Made by a program: the position numbers and the translations under genes
In this document: positions 45,974 to 58,255 of the stretch, piece after piece
Numbering within the stretch: position 1 is the first letter of the stretch
Layout: every line of letters begins with the position of its first letter
The notes under the pieces: model-generated
The model's input: the letters and a program-made list of their open reading frames with translations, nothing else
The model's database searches: none
Told to the model about the DNA's origin: nothing
Origin: Cotesia glomerata
Lineage: Eukaryota; Arthropoda; Insecta; Hymenoptera; Braconidae
Reading direction: 5' to 3'
DNA length: 64,000 nt
Assembly: GCF_020080835.1 (NCBI RefSeq)
Contig: NC_058158.1
Coordinates: forward strand, 26,244,305 to 26,308,304

Positions 45974-48084
45974 TTGCTCTCAATAAATATGGGAAAGACT
46001 GCTGGAAATCCTATTTATAAACAAAAGTTCCGCAACGAGTGGCTTCAAGATATTCAATGTAAGGATTGGATTGTGCGAAAAAAAACAAGTCCAGGAGAAT
46101 TCGTGGCATCTTGCAAATTTTGTATGTGTGTTGTAAGTAAAAATAATAAATACTCGGATTTAAAAAATCATATAGAAACAAAAAAGCACAAAGAATGGCA
46201 AAACATATGCTCTCCGATGAGACAAAAAACCCTGCCTGTGATAAAAAAGTCAATTGAAAAAACAAAGGTTTGTGAAGCTTACATCTCACTCTTCATTGCT
46301 GAACATACCAGCATAGCGACTGTTGACCACCTAGGACAAATGATGAAAAAAGCTGTCAATGATTCTGACACTATAAGAGACATTCATTTACATCGAACTA
46401 AGTGTTCCAACATCATAAAAAATATTTTAAGTCCACATTTCAAAGAGACATTAAAGAATGACATTGGGACTGGAAAATTCAGTTTACTTTTAGATGAATC
46501 AACAGACATCCGCATTCCTAAATATCTCGGTATTGTGATTATTTATTATAGTTCATCTTTAAAAAAAATAATAACAACATTTTTAAAACTAGCTGAGTTG
46601 AGCAGTTGTGATGCAAATGGAATAATTTCTGCTTTAAAAAATACTCTAACAGAGTTTAATTTAAACTATAAAAATATTCTTGGCTTAGGAACTGACAACG
46701 CGAGTATTATGACTGGTGTAAATGAAAGTGTCTACCAAAAGCTTAAACGTGAAATTCCTGGTTTGGTTCTGATTCGGTGTGTGTGTCATTCAATTCAACT
46801 AGCTACATCAAAAGCTGTCGAAGAAAATATGCCAAGGAATTTAGATTACATGACTTCTCAAACGTATAATTGGTTCTCTCAATCATCAGGCAGACGAGGT
46901 GATTATAAAACTTTGTACAAATTGATTAATGACAACCACGAACCTGCAAAAATAGTTCAAGCTTGTCAAACTCGTTGGTTATCGATACATTCTGCGGTTG
47001 ATAGAATTTTAAATCAGTGGGTAGAATTAAAGACTCATTTTGAAATAAATGGACATGAATATGTGGCAGAAATGTTATTTAATATGTACAGTGACGAGAT
47101 AAACCTGGCTTTGTTTTTGTTTTTATGTCCAATTTTAAAGGAATTACAGCGAGTGAATAAGGCTTTTGAAGCCCAAAATGCTGATCCTTGTAAACTCTTC
47201 CAAGATTTAACTACTTTGATTGGATTTGTTGTTTCTAAAGTCGTATTACAACGCACGTACACTGATCCGTTGACTGTTGATGTTGAAAATTATTTAGATC
47301 CAAGTCCATATCTTGGTTATGGTTTTGAATTAAAAATTATTGAGTTGAAAGAGAAAAAAGCTATAACAGAACAGCAAGAAAAAGAACTACGAGAACGGTG
47401 TATTAAATTTTTAATTAAATTGGTCCACGAATTACGCTCGAGGTACTTAAATATTTAACTGTGTATCTATTAATATTAATTATGGAACTATTCAATTTTC
47501 TTTAAAAAAATTATAATTGCATTTTATTTTTACAGATTACCGGACAATATTCAAATTTTACAAAAAACAAATTTATTAGCTTATCAAAATGTACTGAAGG
47601 TTCACAAGGAATCTTTAACTCCTTTGCTGGAACATCTGAATTACTCATCGACAACTATATCGCTAATTGAAACCCAATGGAAGCCATTCACTTCACAAAA
47701 TGGACCGAAATTAATGATACTGTTCAATTTTGGACTGAGGTTAAAGATTACAAAGATGCAACAGGAACAAATCCATTTCAAGAATTAAGTGATTTCGCCT
47801 TCTCTATTTTATTATTGCCGTATTCCAACGCAGAAGTTGAACGAGTTTTTAGTGCTATGAATCTTGTGAAAATTAAGCTAAGAAATAAAATGAACTCAGA
47901 AATGACAAATGCTCTTTTAACCATTCGTGCAGATTTAAAGCGGTGTGGTAAAAATTGCAATACATATGAATTTCCTGGTGATGTCCTTCAAAAAATCGGA
48001 ACTCTGCAAGCTTATCTTCAGTCGTCAACTTCCAAAGAACTTGAAAATGATGAGATTATCGAATTAATTGATTTAAATCTTTAA
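45974..48084 (+). pseudogene. hAT-family transposase (BED finger, RNase H core, hATC), one intron, one frameshift
   Basis: Exon 1 (45974-47442) encodes an N-terminal BED-type zinc finger (ASCKFCMCVVS then LKNHIETKKHKEW). The catalytic core follows with LLLDESTDIRIPKYLGIVI, GLGTDNASIMTGVNES and RCVCHSIQLATSKA. A 93-bp intron (47443-47535; donor gtactt, acceptor tttttacag) joins SR to LPDNIQILQKTNLLA. Exon 2 then loses one base near 47676 (ETQWK|AIHFTKW). It continues with the hAT dimerisation domain (ELSDFAFSILLLPYSNAEVE, then RVFSAMNLVKIKLRNKM) to TAA at 48084. If the missing base is real, the C-terminal domain is out of frame and this copy is inactive. It could still be a sequencing slip. 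Confidence 0.88.
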
Positions 48085-48095
48085 CTTAAAATTGA

Positions 48096-48096
<1 letters not shown>

Positions 48097-48160
<64 letters not shown>
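48097..48160. repeat. (AT)n microsatellite
   Basis: A continuous tat/ata tract just after the transposase stop codon, inside the hAT element. Confidence 0.9.
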
Positions 48161-48164
<4 letters not shown>

Positions 48165-48522
48165 AAATATTTATATTTAAAATAATAATAATTTAATAAA
48201 TAAAAAATAAATATTTATCATTTATAACTTGTAAGAGATATCAAAAATAAACATATATTCTGTTACACTCTAAAAAAATATAAATGTTAATCATTTTATC
48301 AGAATCATCAATTTAAAAAACTCACTAACTTGTTAAAAAATTATTTTTTTTATGTATATTTAAAAAGTAGATTTAAAAATCAATTACCGAAGACTCAATT
48401 TTAAAATAATTCATTTTTAAAATTTAGGGAAAAGTAACAACTCGAAAATCCCTACTTGACGGGTTTTGACGGGATTGTAGCATTCTCTACGGCGGGAGTA
48501 GAAATTTAATGTTGGCAAGCTG

Positions 48523-48957
48523 TGTACTTTCCAGTCCAAGTACAGGTTATATCTATGTTGTTTACATTTGTGTTTATCGTAATTATTCTTAAAATAACAA
48601 TAAATTAATAAGAGGGTTGAAATCTCGATAGTATTGCTCCCGTTACTGTACAGTTTTCTTAACCTTATTATCCTCTATACAGTGAGGTGTGTATCGCGAC
48701 AGTAGCAATATCGTGTATCGTGCAGAGCAGAAAGCAACGGGACAGTTTCCGTATCACCTCATGCGATTTCAACATCACTTTTTTCCCCTACGTTTTTTAA
48801 AATATTAATCCTCAAGTCAATGTTTTTTTAATATTTTTTTGCTTTTTGTTTAATTACATAAAGTTGCTATTGTTTTTTTTTTAGCGCAAGAGGAGAAGAG
48901 TTAATTAATTGATTTATACCAACTTTGTTTGTTTTTAATTCAATAGTACCTGTTTTT
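48523..48957. other. Intronic spacer
   Basis: No gene or repeat recognised between the hAT element and a family-G fragment. Confidence 0.5.
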
Positions 48958-49080
48958 TCAACTACCCACTAGGGTAATCAATGATTTTCAAAAATCGAAA
49001 AATTATTAGGTTTAGTTTTACGCCGTTTTTAAAAAATTGAGTTTCTATCATAACTCCATGTTTTGAGGTCCTAAAAACAA
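48958..49080 (-). repeat. Fragment of repeat family G
   Basis: Reads as a mutated version of the family-G end taacttcccgctaagaaaat (here caactacccactagggtaat). It continues through the caaaaatcg stretch and the ccatgttttgaggtcctaa segment, in minus orientation like 52721-53680. Confidence 0.55.
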
Positions 49081-49103
49081 AAAATTTTATCTGCTCTCTT
49101 AAT

Positions 49104-49234
49104 CTGAAACACTGACTATTTACTGTTTCGTAGCTATAAATATACTATCAAATGGTATAATAGCTGTAAAATTAGTGTACATACACTATTTTGCAGTGAT
49201 TTCTACTATTTCAGATTTAGAGAGTATAGATCAG
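49104..49234. mobile_element. Short MITE with CTCTCTAAATCTGAAA-like ends
   Basis: ctctcttaatctgaaac at 49104 faces atttcagatttagagagta ending near 49229, with a short AT-rich centre. The ends resemble those of the larger 56331-59358 element (ctctctaaaaatgaaatagt). Confidence 0.55.
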
Positions 49235-49380
49235 ATTCACGCTGTTGATCGAAACAAGTAATAGTAAAAAGCACTGATGTCTATTGAACACGCTGGATAA
49301 GAAAGGATTTTCTAGTAAAGCTCTCTTGATCAATCTTTAACCAATTTTGAATATTAAACCAAGCTTTGTTGTTAAAAAAA

Positions 49381-49381
<1 letters not shown>

Positions 49382-49441
<60 letters not shown>
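49382..49441. repeat. (CA)n microsatellite
   Basis: Continuous CA tract, 60 bp. Confidence 0.9.
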
Positions 49442-49444
<3 letters not shown>

Positions 49445-49851
49445 CGGACTTTGTTTTAATAACATGTTAAGTTTATTGACACGACAGTGAAAATAATTAT
49501 AACAGGCGCAATTTTTCGTTGATTATAATAAGGCAACTTCTCATGTTTCATAATACTTGTCAAGATAACGTGATTTATGATGAGTTCGTTATAAAGCTAA
49601 CTTCAAACAAGCTTACCTCTCTAGAGAAAAGCTTTATACAAATTTGTAATTCATTATTTATTATACATATAATAGACGTTCAGCTTGTTATGAAAATTAC
49701 TATAATGAACAGTGACAATATAATTATGTATAAATTATTATAGCACATACATATTATACAGAATTGAGAAAAATGCCTGTGATTTGCAAAAAAAATTAAG
49801 AGACGATAAATGAAAGACACTGATATTTATTATTTTCTCGTTTTCCTTCAG
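49442..49851. other. End of intron 2
   Basis: Nothing recognised. It ends in a pyrimidine-rich acceptor, ttttccttcag (49841-49851). Confidence 0.6.
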
Positions 49852-50027
49852 GACTATTCAAGCTGCAAGATCTTGTTAAGTCGCCACCCTCGCCTAGAAC
49901 GGAAATGTACATTCGTCAGGCAGGTGCCGGAACATATCGACAAGTACTTAGAGAAATTCGACAAAAAGAAATCTATAAATTGATTGTAGATACAGATCCT
50001 GCTCACATGCAGTTTTTTTTTCGAGCG
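49852..50027 (+). CDS. Kainate-type ionotropic glutamate receptor, exon C (amino-terminal domain)
   Basis: A 176-nt exon. After finishing the split glycine codon it encodes LFKLQDLVKSPPSPRTEMYI, then RQAGAGTYRQVLREIRQKEI and YKLIVDTDPAHMQFFFRA. This matches the second lobe of the kainate-receptor amino-terminal domain. The acceptor is ttccttcag and the donor is gtaagt at 50028, with phase 0 at the end. The FFF run is encoded by a string of T's (50013-50021), a place where polymerase or sequencing slips could matter. Confidence 0.95.
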
Positions 50028-52018
50028 GTAAGTTTTTATTTAAGTTATTTTTTTTTTTTGCAAAACAATTCTAATAAGCCAAGATGGAAATGATAATTTG
50101 GAAGTATTTTATAATAATTAAATTTGAATTAATTGGCAGCTTTGTCAGTTTCAAAAGACTAATAGTTTTGATAAAAAGCTTAAAATAAGTATAGAGAAGT
50201 TAAAAAATATAAATACAAACGAATTTTCCTGATCTTAATTAAATGTAAATTAAACTTGAGCTTTCCTTTTCCTTTGGTACAAACCTCGGTAAGAATTTAC
50301 TTATTTTATTCAGAAGATCTTCGTATAAAAGTAGTGTAACTGCATACTTTTCTAAAAATGTTAATTGATAAACATCAAGTGGAGAAAGCACATCTAAGTT
50401 CATTAAACAGTTATCCTCCTTATTTTACTAGCATCTGAAATAATTAATTTAAGTTTATAAATAGTTTCTTAGAATAAGGAAAGAATATAATTTAATAAAA
50501 AATTTCATTTAAATTGATAATTCCCATTTTGGCAGTTATTAACATAATAAGTGTTAGATTGATGTAGTTCGAGATAGAAGGAGAGATTGATTGTTGAAGA
50601 CGGCAAACTTACGTAAAGTTAACAAAGTTAAATTGAATTTTGTTATTAATAGTTGTCCTAATTGGGGCTGAAACGGATTCGTTGTATTTAAATAGTTTTA
50701 TTATTTGTTTCTTTATTATTTTTATCTGGTTCTTATTAAGATTATCTACGTTAATTACTTCTTTAAATGTTTTGCTAACTTTAATATACAATGTGAAGTA
50801 ATTAAAATTAAATATGAAAGAAATTATTGTTACTAGTACTTTATAACTATTGAAAACAAAATAAGTACGCAATGCATTACAGATGAGAAAGTACTTCAGT
50901 TGTGATTTTTACAGTAATGTTATTACGATTATTATTAACATTAATTAGATAACAATAAGTAGAAGAATTTCACATGAAATATTTGACTTTAAGTCGTCAG
51001 TTTTGACGTTTTATCATTTATAATAATAAAATTATTTGTCAATAAAACTCTATTAAAAAATTTAACCGAAATTTATTGTACTTAGTAAAAAATGATGTAC
51101 TAATAAGATATGTAATAAATATTTAACACTTTTATGTGTAAATTTAACATTTTTTTGTGTAAATTCTCTTAAATCAATATAAAAAAGTGTTAGATATTTG
51201 ACACAAATTTTAGTGACGCAATAACGTAACATTTACTGCGTAACCTTTACACTATAAGATTGAAAATTAAATACCTTTTCTAAAAATCATGATTTCCAAA
51301 TTTAGTAAAACAGTTTTACAAGTAAATTTTCATGCGTAACACTATCTTAGAATTTCCAAAAGTGAATTTAAATCTTTAAAATCAATAATTTATCAAAATA
51401 TAAGAATTTTACAGTTTTGTGTATAACACTCGTCAAAGCACTTGTAAACTTGTATCCTATATTCCCTATATGAGTCTATATAGCAATATTGAGACGTCGA
51501 AGAAGCTCTTTTCTAACCAATAAAAGCTTACAAGTTGAACGTCTTCTCTAGCAACTCATACGTGCTACCGCACATTATTGCTATGGTTCGTTTAGAGCGG
51601 AAAAGTATTGCGATGTAGAGGTAGTAGGATATCGGAAGATTTAGAGACCGGTAGGAGATACCATGTTCGCAAATCTTCTTCACGTAAAAATACAGCCAAA
51701 GAAAATATAGCTAACGGTAGAAGATTCAATTTAATGTTGCTTTCCTACTTTTATCTTTATTTTAATAGTAAAAATAAATTTTTCACCTCAAAACACTCGA
51801 TTGGTTATTTTTTATTATTCAGTAAATGAAACTGCAAAGTAAAGAAAATGTTTTTTAAAAAAATTTTTTTCCGCTGCTGAAATTATCAATCTCACTCTTG
51901 TATAACATATTCACTTTCTGTAATAGTATAAAACAAATGTTAATAAAAAAATAAACTTCAATTAATCCAAATTAATTTTACTCTTACTGCATTGTATGGA
52001 AATTATAAATTGTTACAG
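50028..52018. other. Intron 3 (1991 bp)
   Basis: No gene or known repeat is recognised. A 73-codon frame at 51608-51829 has no recognisable content. The intron ends with attgttacag. Confidence 0.6.
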
Positions 52019-52072
52019 ATACTCCAGTTGCAAATGAACGATCATCGATACCACTATATGTTTACTACATTC
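52019..52072 (+). CDS. Kainate-type ionotropic glutamate receptor, exon D (54-nt micro-exon)
   Basis: Exactly 18 codons, ILQLQMNDHRYHYMFTTF, flanked by a ttacag acceptor and a gtaagt donor. It is phase 0 on both sides, so it could be skipped without shifting the frame. The motif is highly conserved in insect kainate receptors. It continues seamlessly from exon C (…FFRA) and into exon E (DIETFDLEDF…). Confidence 0.93.
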
Positions 52073-52639
52073 GTAAGTAATACAAGCTTTACTGGTACAT
52101 ATGTAAATTTATTATTTTCACGTATAATAACATCAACAATGCTAGCCTATCAGTTCACATATTATTTAGCACGCCGAATATCTATGTTCAAATTCAGAAT
52201 TAAATTAAATGTAAATATTGAAAATAACAAGTTACATTATCAAATAATATCGTTTAAAACAAAGAATATTGACGTTATATACAGTTATGTAAATAACACT
52301 GTAATTAATTTCGCGAATAAATGATAATAATGCGAACACAAAATAGAGTACCCAGAGCACTTATATATATTATTTTTATATTGTTTGTCATAAATATGGA
52401 GGAGAAAAAATGTTGATAAAGCAAAATTGAATAATCAACTATTAATAAGAGACTTTTATTTCTATCATTTTCTGTGTAATCAAACAAATTTGTCAAACGA
52501 GATAATTTAATATTAAAGTATACAAGTCAAGACGGCAGTTTTTGCAATTTTAAATAACAAAACTTTATTAAAATCTTCTGTCACTCTTATAATTTCTTAT
52601 ATTTCTCGTGACACTGAATAAATGCTACTGCACTGAAAA
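52073..52639. other. Start of intron 4
   Basis: Intron 4 spans 52073-60880 (8.8 kb) and is mostly repeats. This first part shows nothing recognisable. Confidence 0.6.
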
Positions 52640-52720
52640 GAAAATTTTTGAGTGCTTAAGTATAGAATTAGCGGGAAGTTGCAGGGATGGCCTTTAGGGT
52701 CAACCGTTTTCTTAATTTTT
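52640..52720 (-). repeat. Family G terminal fragment abutting a full copy
   Basis: Only the last ~80 bp of a minus-orientation family-G unit are present (ttagcgggaagttgcaggga to gggtcaaccgttttcttaat), joined head-to-tail to the full copy that starts at 52721. Confidence 0.7.
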
Positions 52721-53680
<960 letters not shown>

Positions 53681-53948
53681 AATATATAATAATATTTCAA
53701 GTGCAACTTATCACCTATCTAAATGAAATACCGATAAATTTTATTTATCTTATGAAATTTATTCATATCGTTCGGTCATGTATAATCATGATAATCAATA
53801 AGAATTAAAAACTTTATTTATTATTTAAATTTATGTTTTCCATATACACTGAGAGTTTACACTGTATTTGCTTCCAAAATTATTTGACACATCGAAATAT
53901 TAATCGAAAATGAATTCATAAAACTTTTTTAAAACCATTTGTCGAGTA

Positions 53949-55774
53949 TAGGGGAGGATGGGGCAAGACGGCCCACCTAAGCCGATTTTTATTTTTTGTG
54001 GCTTTCTACTATCAAGTGGATTTACTCTTGTCCAACTTTGACTCAATTCACCGGAATTTTTCCAGTTTCAAAAAAAAATTTTTTTTTTGGGGCAAGATGG
54101 CCCACCTCTAAAAAATGATGAAAAAAAAATTTTTTTTTTTTTCATAGCAAAGTTGTTTCTCACGTCAAAAATGTTTTTATTTCTCTCCTGGACAACTGCA
54201 TTCACTTATATATTACTCAGAAAAACTATTGTTAACATGATACCAATCGTTCCCCTACTTTTACAGAAAAAAAATTGAGTGAAATGATTTTTTCTACAAA
54301 CCTATTTCCTAGTACAGTACCGATAATTACATTTGTGAATATTGTGAGAATTAATTTATAATAACTCTAAATGATAAAGCTCACTTCCACAGGGGGTTGC
54401 GGGGGTGAATGTCAACAATGAAAATTTAAAATTTCCGAGCTATAGCTCCTATAAGGTCGAAATTTGGTAAGAATCTTCTGTATGTGATGGAGAAATGATC
54501 TAAGAGCGGATTTTATGACAATCTACTCCCAATATGGATAGCGGAGTTGGGTGATAACAATGAAAATTGTAAATTTCCGAGCTATAGCTCCTACAGACTC
54601 CAAAATTCGGTAGGAGTCTTCTATGTGTGATGAAGAAGTATCTAAATGAGGATTTTACGACAACCTGACCTAAATAAGGATTGCCGGGGTAGATATTGAC
54701 CATTAAAATTCAAAGTACCTAGCTATAGTTCTTATAGACTTCAAATTTGGTAGAAATCTTCGTGTATAATCTTCGTGTCAAGCTCAGCTAATAATGGATT
54801 TTATTAATTAAATTCCAACCTCAATAGGAATTGTGGGGGCGTTAACAACGAACAATTTTTATTTCCAAACAATAGTTTCATATGCATATATTTCATATGC
54901 AGACTGTGTCAGAGAGATGAGTAGAATAGAAAATATGTTGTTGTTTATAAATTAGAACTTTTTGAAACATGAAATTTAGAACATGTCTATTAAATTTCAA
55001 TAAAATTTACTAAAAATTTCCTTACAACAATCGTCTCTTTGGCAGCGGGGAAAATGTCATTGTAAGGTTTCCAAAACTTAACATTAGATGTAGTTATTCA
55101 GTCAACGGACTAAGAATTTAGCATACATTTTATCACTAGGGCCAGAAACTGCTGCGAAAGTCCTGGCCCTACTGATCACATAACCGATAAATTGTTCTTA
55201 TTTCGGGATCGCGGAAATGTAACAGATTAAAATGAATAAATTTTCTAAACACTTGATATGTGAAAAATAAATTTGGCTACTAATTTAAATAGAATTCGTA
55301 AAAAACATATTAAATTTGTTTTGTATAAAAAATGACTGTAACTAGGAAAATTTTAAGTAACAGAAAAATTCGTTGCACTTGAAGGTAGATAGATTTCAAC
55401 TTCACTTATGAGACTTGCAATGACTTTAACTAAAACTTTCAAAGCTCATTTGGAATCTGTGCAAATCAAAAAAATTTCTTATTGTTATTTACAATTTTTT
55501 CGAATGGTCTATTTTGCCCTAAATCAATAAAATCAGCTGAAAAATATGATTTTTACTTTATTAATCATGATGAGGTAATGAAATTATAAGATAAATTCTT
55601 TTTTAGAAATTTTTAGTGGCTCATTTTGCCTTTGTTTTCACGCATAGGGCTAAAAATGCATCAATATCCCGAATTTGTGATGATTAAAAAAAAAATTAGA
55701 AAAATAAATTTTTGGTCAATTTTTGAGGTGGGCCTTCTTGCCCCAGGTGGGCCGTCTTGCCCCACCCTCCTCTA
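53949..55774. mobile_element. TIR element with GGGGCAAGACGGCCCACC ends
   Basis: TAGGGGAGGATGGGGCAAGA at 53949 is mirrored by tcttgccccaccctcctcta ending at 55774. The core motif GGGGCAAGAYGGCCCACC occurs twice at each end (53959 and 54091; twice within 55728-55765), so the ends are doubled. No transposase frame is present. A ~143-bp tandem repeat lies inside (54391-54860). Confidence 0.75.
54391..54860. repeat. Tandem repeat, ~143-bp period, about 3.3 diverged units
   Basis: Each unit holds a gcgggggtg-like start, aacaatgaaaatt, ttccgagctatagctcctat, a ggtaagaatcttct stretch and a ggattttatgacaa end. Equivalent positions are near 54414, 54556, 54698 and 54844. Two more units in inverted orientation lie at about 56560-56800. 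Confidence 0.7.
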
Positions 55775-56330
55775 CTATTCTCAATAGTTTTTGTAGCAAA
55801 AAAATATCTATGCAATAGCTGGATTTATTTATAATTACAAGAGTTTGATAACTTTTTCACAGTAATCTTCTATTAGCATATTCTTCACTCTATTCACTAG
55901 TTTTAGTTGAAAATATTTTTTTATAAAACTTTTTATCGATACTAATAAACTGTGAAATGAAGGAAAACTTTTTCAAACTGTAGAGTGTATCAATAAAATA
56001 AAGTGAGTAGAAAAAAATTTATTTATCGCGAATTCCCTAGTTCTACTGCTATACTGTTAGATGAAAAAGTGAAAACTTTTAAACCGCAAAAGCGTTTCCT
56101 CCGATGTTTCATCTGAAAGCACTTTATCGTAGTTGTGAGAATAACATAACCTTTGATGAAATAAACGGATTGACAAGTTAATTTTTTTTTGTCAAGTTTC
56201 AAGATTTCTTCGCAGTACTTTCAATATTTAAAAGTTATTTTTCTACATTTTAAATCAAGCTTCCAGAATCAAGATTTTACTCGACTAAACCATTTGCGTC
56301 GCTAATGAGAGATATAATTTTCTAGCTATA
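55775..56330. other. Intronic spacer
   Basis: No gene or repeat recognised. Confidence 0.5.
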
Positions 56331-56917
56331 CTCTCTAAAAATGAAATAGTAAAAGTTGATTTTCCAAAATGAATTAGTGAAAATTTCACTAATTCAACTA
56401 GCGCATTTAATTCACTATATATCTAGTGTTTTCTACTGAAAAATCGGTGAGAATTCACTAATTTTTTAGTGTTTTTCAATTCCCACTTGAATGATTTCTA
56501 AACCATAAATAAAATATTTCTTTTAAGTCCATAGAAACTATTGTTTGGAAATAAGAATTTTTCATTATGGTTCACCCACCCCCGCATTCCTTATTGGAGG
56601 TGGGTAGTCGTAAAATCCGCTCTTAGATCATTTCTACATCACATATAGAAGATTCCAACTAAATTTGCAGTCTGTAGGAACTATAGTTCAAAAACGGGAA
56701 TTTTTCATTGTTAATGCCCCCACAATCCCCTTAAGGGTGGAATTTTTTAAAATCCGTTCTTAGCCGACCGCTACATACCAAAAGTAATATTCTTACCAAA
56801 TTTTAAATCTCGTGATTCAGTGATTCTCGTGATTCAATTTTATTTTGTTGAGGAAATTTTTTATGAAAATTATTTTTATTCTGAGTAATTTTTTTTTTCC
56901 GAAATTATAATTATAAA

Positions 56918-56956
<39 letters not shown>

Positions 56957-56965
56957 GTTATTATG

Positions 56966-57967
56966 TTATTAAATGCTCAGGGGGGTTGTCCCCGGAGTCC
57001 GATTCTCCGAGGGCCCAGCCTGAGCTCCATCCATTACTGCTGGACCACTCCGCACAACAAGGCGGTTAGTGATCACAGCAGGCCAAAGTCATTTTCCTAA
57101 GTAGACGGAGGGAACCTAGTATGACAGCCTTCTGCATCCTGACCGCCAAGAATTCAGCTTTTGATGAGCAAGCTGGAACTCTGGCAAGTGAGGATACAAA
57201 AGACTGTTTCATCCCTCCGAGGACGCCAACAATCAGGACGACGAGCTTGACACGGTAACCTGGGTAAAGTTTGCCAATTTCAAACAGGAGATCCTGATAT
57301 ATCTGTCTTTTGTGCTCTTCTTTCGCTGAGATGTTGTATTCAGCCGGGGCCGAGAACTCAATGACATAAATGTCACGAGTAGCCTTGTCGAAGAGCACAA
57401 TATCAGGTTTGTTGTGATCTATCCGCCGAGTTGTTGCAAACGGCATGTTCCAATAAATTTTGCAACTGTCATTCTCAACAACCTGGGGAATATCTCCTGG
57501 CAGATAAGGCAGCACCGGTGTCACGTCAATACCGTAGCGGTGACGAAGATAGTAGTACAGTACTCTCAGGGCAGCATTGTGACGCTGGATGTATGCACCT
57601 CTCGCCAGCACAGGACATGCTGACAAAATGTGCATAAGCGTCTCCGGATGTTGTTTACACGCCCTGCAGGTCGTGTCCGGGAGCTGCACCTGGAGCACCT
57701 TGCTACGGTACTCTAGAGTGTTAATGACACCATCTTGGCAAGCAAATATGAACCCTTCAGTCTCGGACATCAGGCCAGCTGACTTTAAGAAGGAAAACGT
57801 CAGCTGGGTGGACAAGCCATGATCACGCACGTGTTTGAAGAACACGCTGTGCATAGACTTGTCCATCAGTTTGCCTAGGAGTAGTTTTTCCTCGGCGTTC
57901 CTGATGACGCTCTTGAATTCCTCCTTTCGGAGTTCCATAAGAGCGTTTATTTCTCCAAGACCAAGGG

Positions 57968-57968
<1 letters not shown>
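56966..57968 (-). mobile_element. 5'-truncated Dong/R4-like LINE in a (TAA)n target
   Basis: On the minus strand the element starts directly after (AAT)n (57970-58035 on +) and ends in a TAATAACA-type tail merging with (AAT)n (56917-56965). Dong elements of the R4 clade are known to insert in TAA repeats and to use a restriction-like endonuclease, and both fit. Only the last ~1 kb remains, holding the zinc motif, endonuclease and 3' UTR. Confidence 0.8.
57066..57965 (-). pseudogene. C-terminal part of an R4/Dong-like LINE protein (CCHC plus restriction-like endonuclease)
   Basis: An uninterrupted frame of about 300 codons on the minus strand, open from the truncation point (LGLGEINALMEL) to TAA... 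near 57066. The first visible Met is at 57938. It contains EKLLLGKLMDKSMHSVFFKH, the zinc motif CRACKQHPETLMHILSAC, and RHNAALRVLYYYLRHRYGID. The endonuclease region follows with KPDIVLFDKATRDIYVIEF (PD...D...E type), and the C-terminal VVLIVGVLGGMKQSF. The reverse transcriptase is missing, so it cannot retrotranspose. The absence of stops suggests a fairly recent insertion. An alternative is another RLE-type clade (R2, NeSL). Confidence 0.85.
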
Positions 57969-57969
<1 letters not shown>

Positions 57970-58023
<54 letters not shown>

Positions 58024-58035
58024 CATTATTATTAT
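57970..58035. repeat. (TTA)n microsatellite, LINE target site
   Basis: A trinucleotide tract that flanks the truncated LINE on its 5' side; its partner tract is at 56917-56965. Confidence 0.9.
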
Positions 58036-58255
58036 TCTCGTGAGTCAGTGAATTTCGATATCTCCTATATATAATATATATACATATGTATTTCACTAAT
58101 TTAGCTAATGATGGTTTTCACTGATTCAAATGGTGATGATTCCCACGAATTCTAATAGTGAACTTTATTTTTCACTAGGTCAAAAAGTGAGTATTCACTA
58201 TTTTCTAGTAGTATATTTATAACTGTGACAATTAGTGAATATGCACTGCGAATAA

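Larger units (their letters stand above)
45183..48522 (+). mobile_element. hAT DNA transposon (3.3 kb)
   Basis: The left end is CAGCGTTGCCAACTTGACGG at 45183 and the right end is aatgttggcaagctg ending at 48522, short imperfect inverted repeats as is usual in hAT elements. An 8-bp near-duplication tgtacttg / tgtacttt lies at 45173-45180 and 48523-48530. The interior encodes a hAT transposase. A foldback (about 45500-45655 paired with 45680-45850) occupies the 5' non-coding part. Confidence 0.85.

Noticed and set aside
51608..51829. 73-codon frame in intron 3
   Set aside because: No similarity recognised, no splice-compatible context with the receptor.
54391..54860. Regular repeats that might suggest a CRISPR-like array
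   Set aside because: The units are long (~143 bp), diverged and have no unique spacers, and the DNA is from an animal genome.
57823..58026. Frame rich in Ile or Tyr next to the truncated LINE
   Set aside because: It reads the TTA repeat; the true LINE frame is on the minus strand in another phase.
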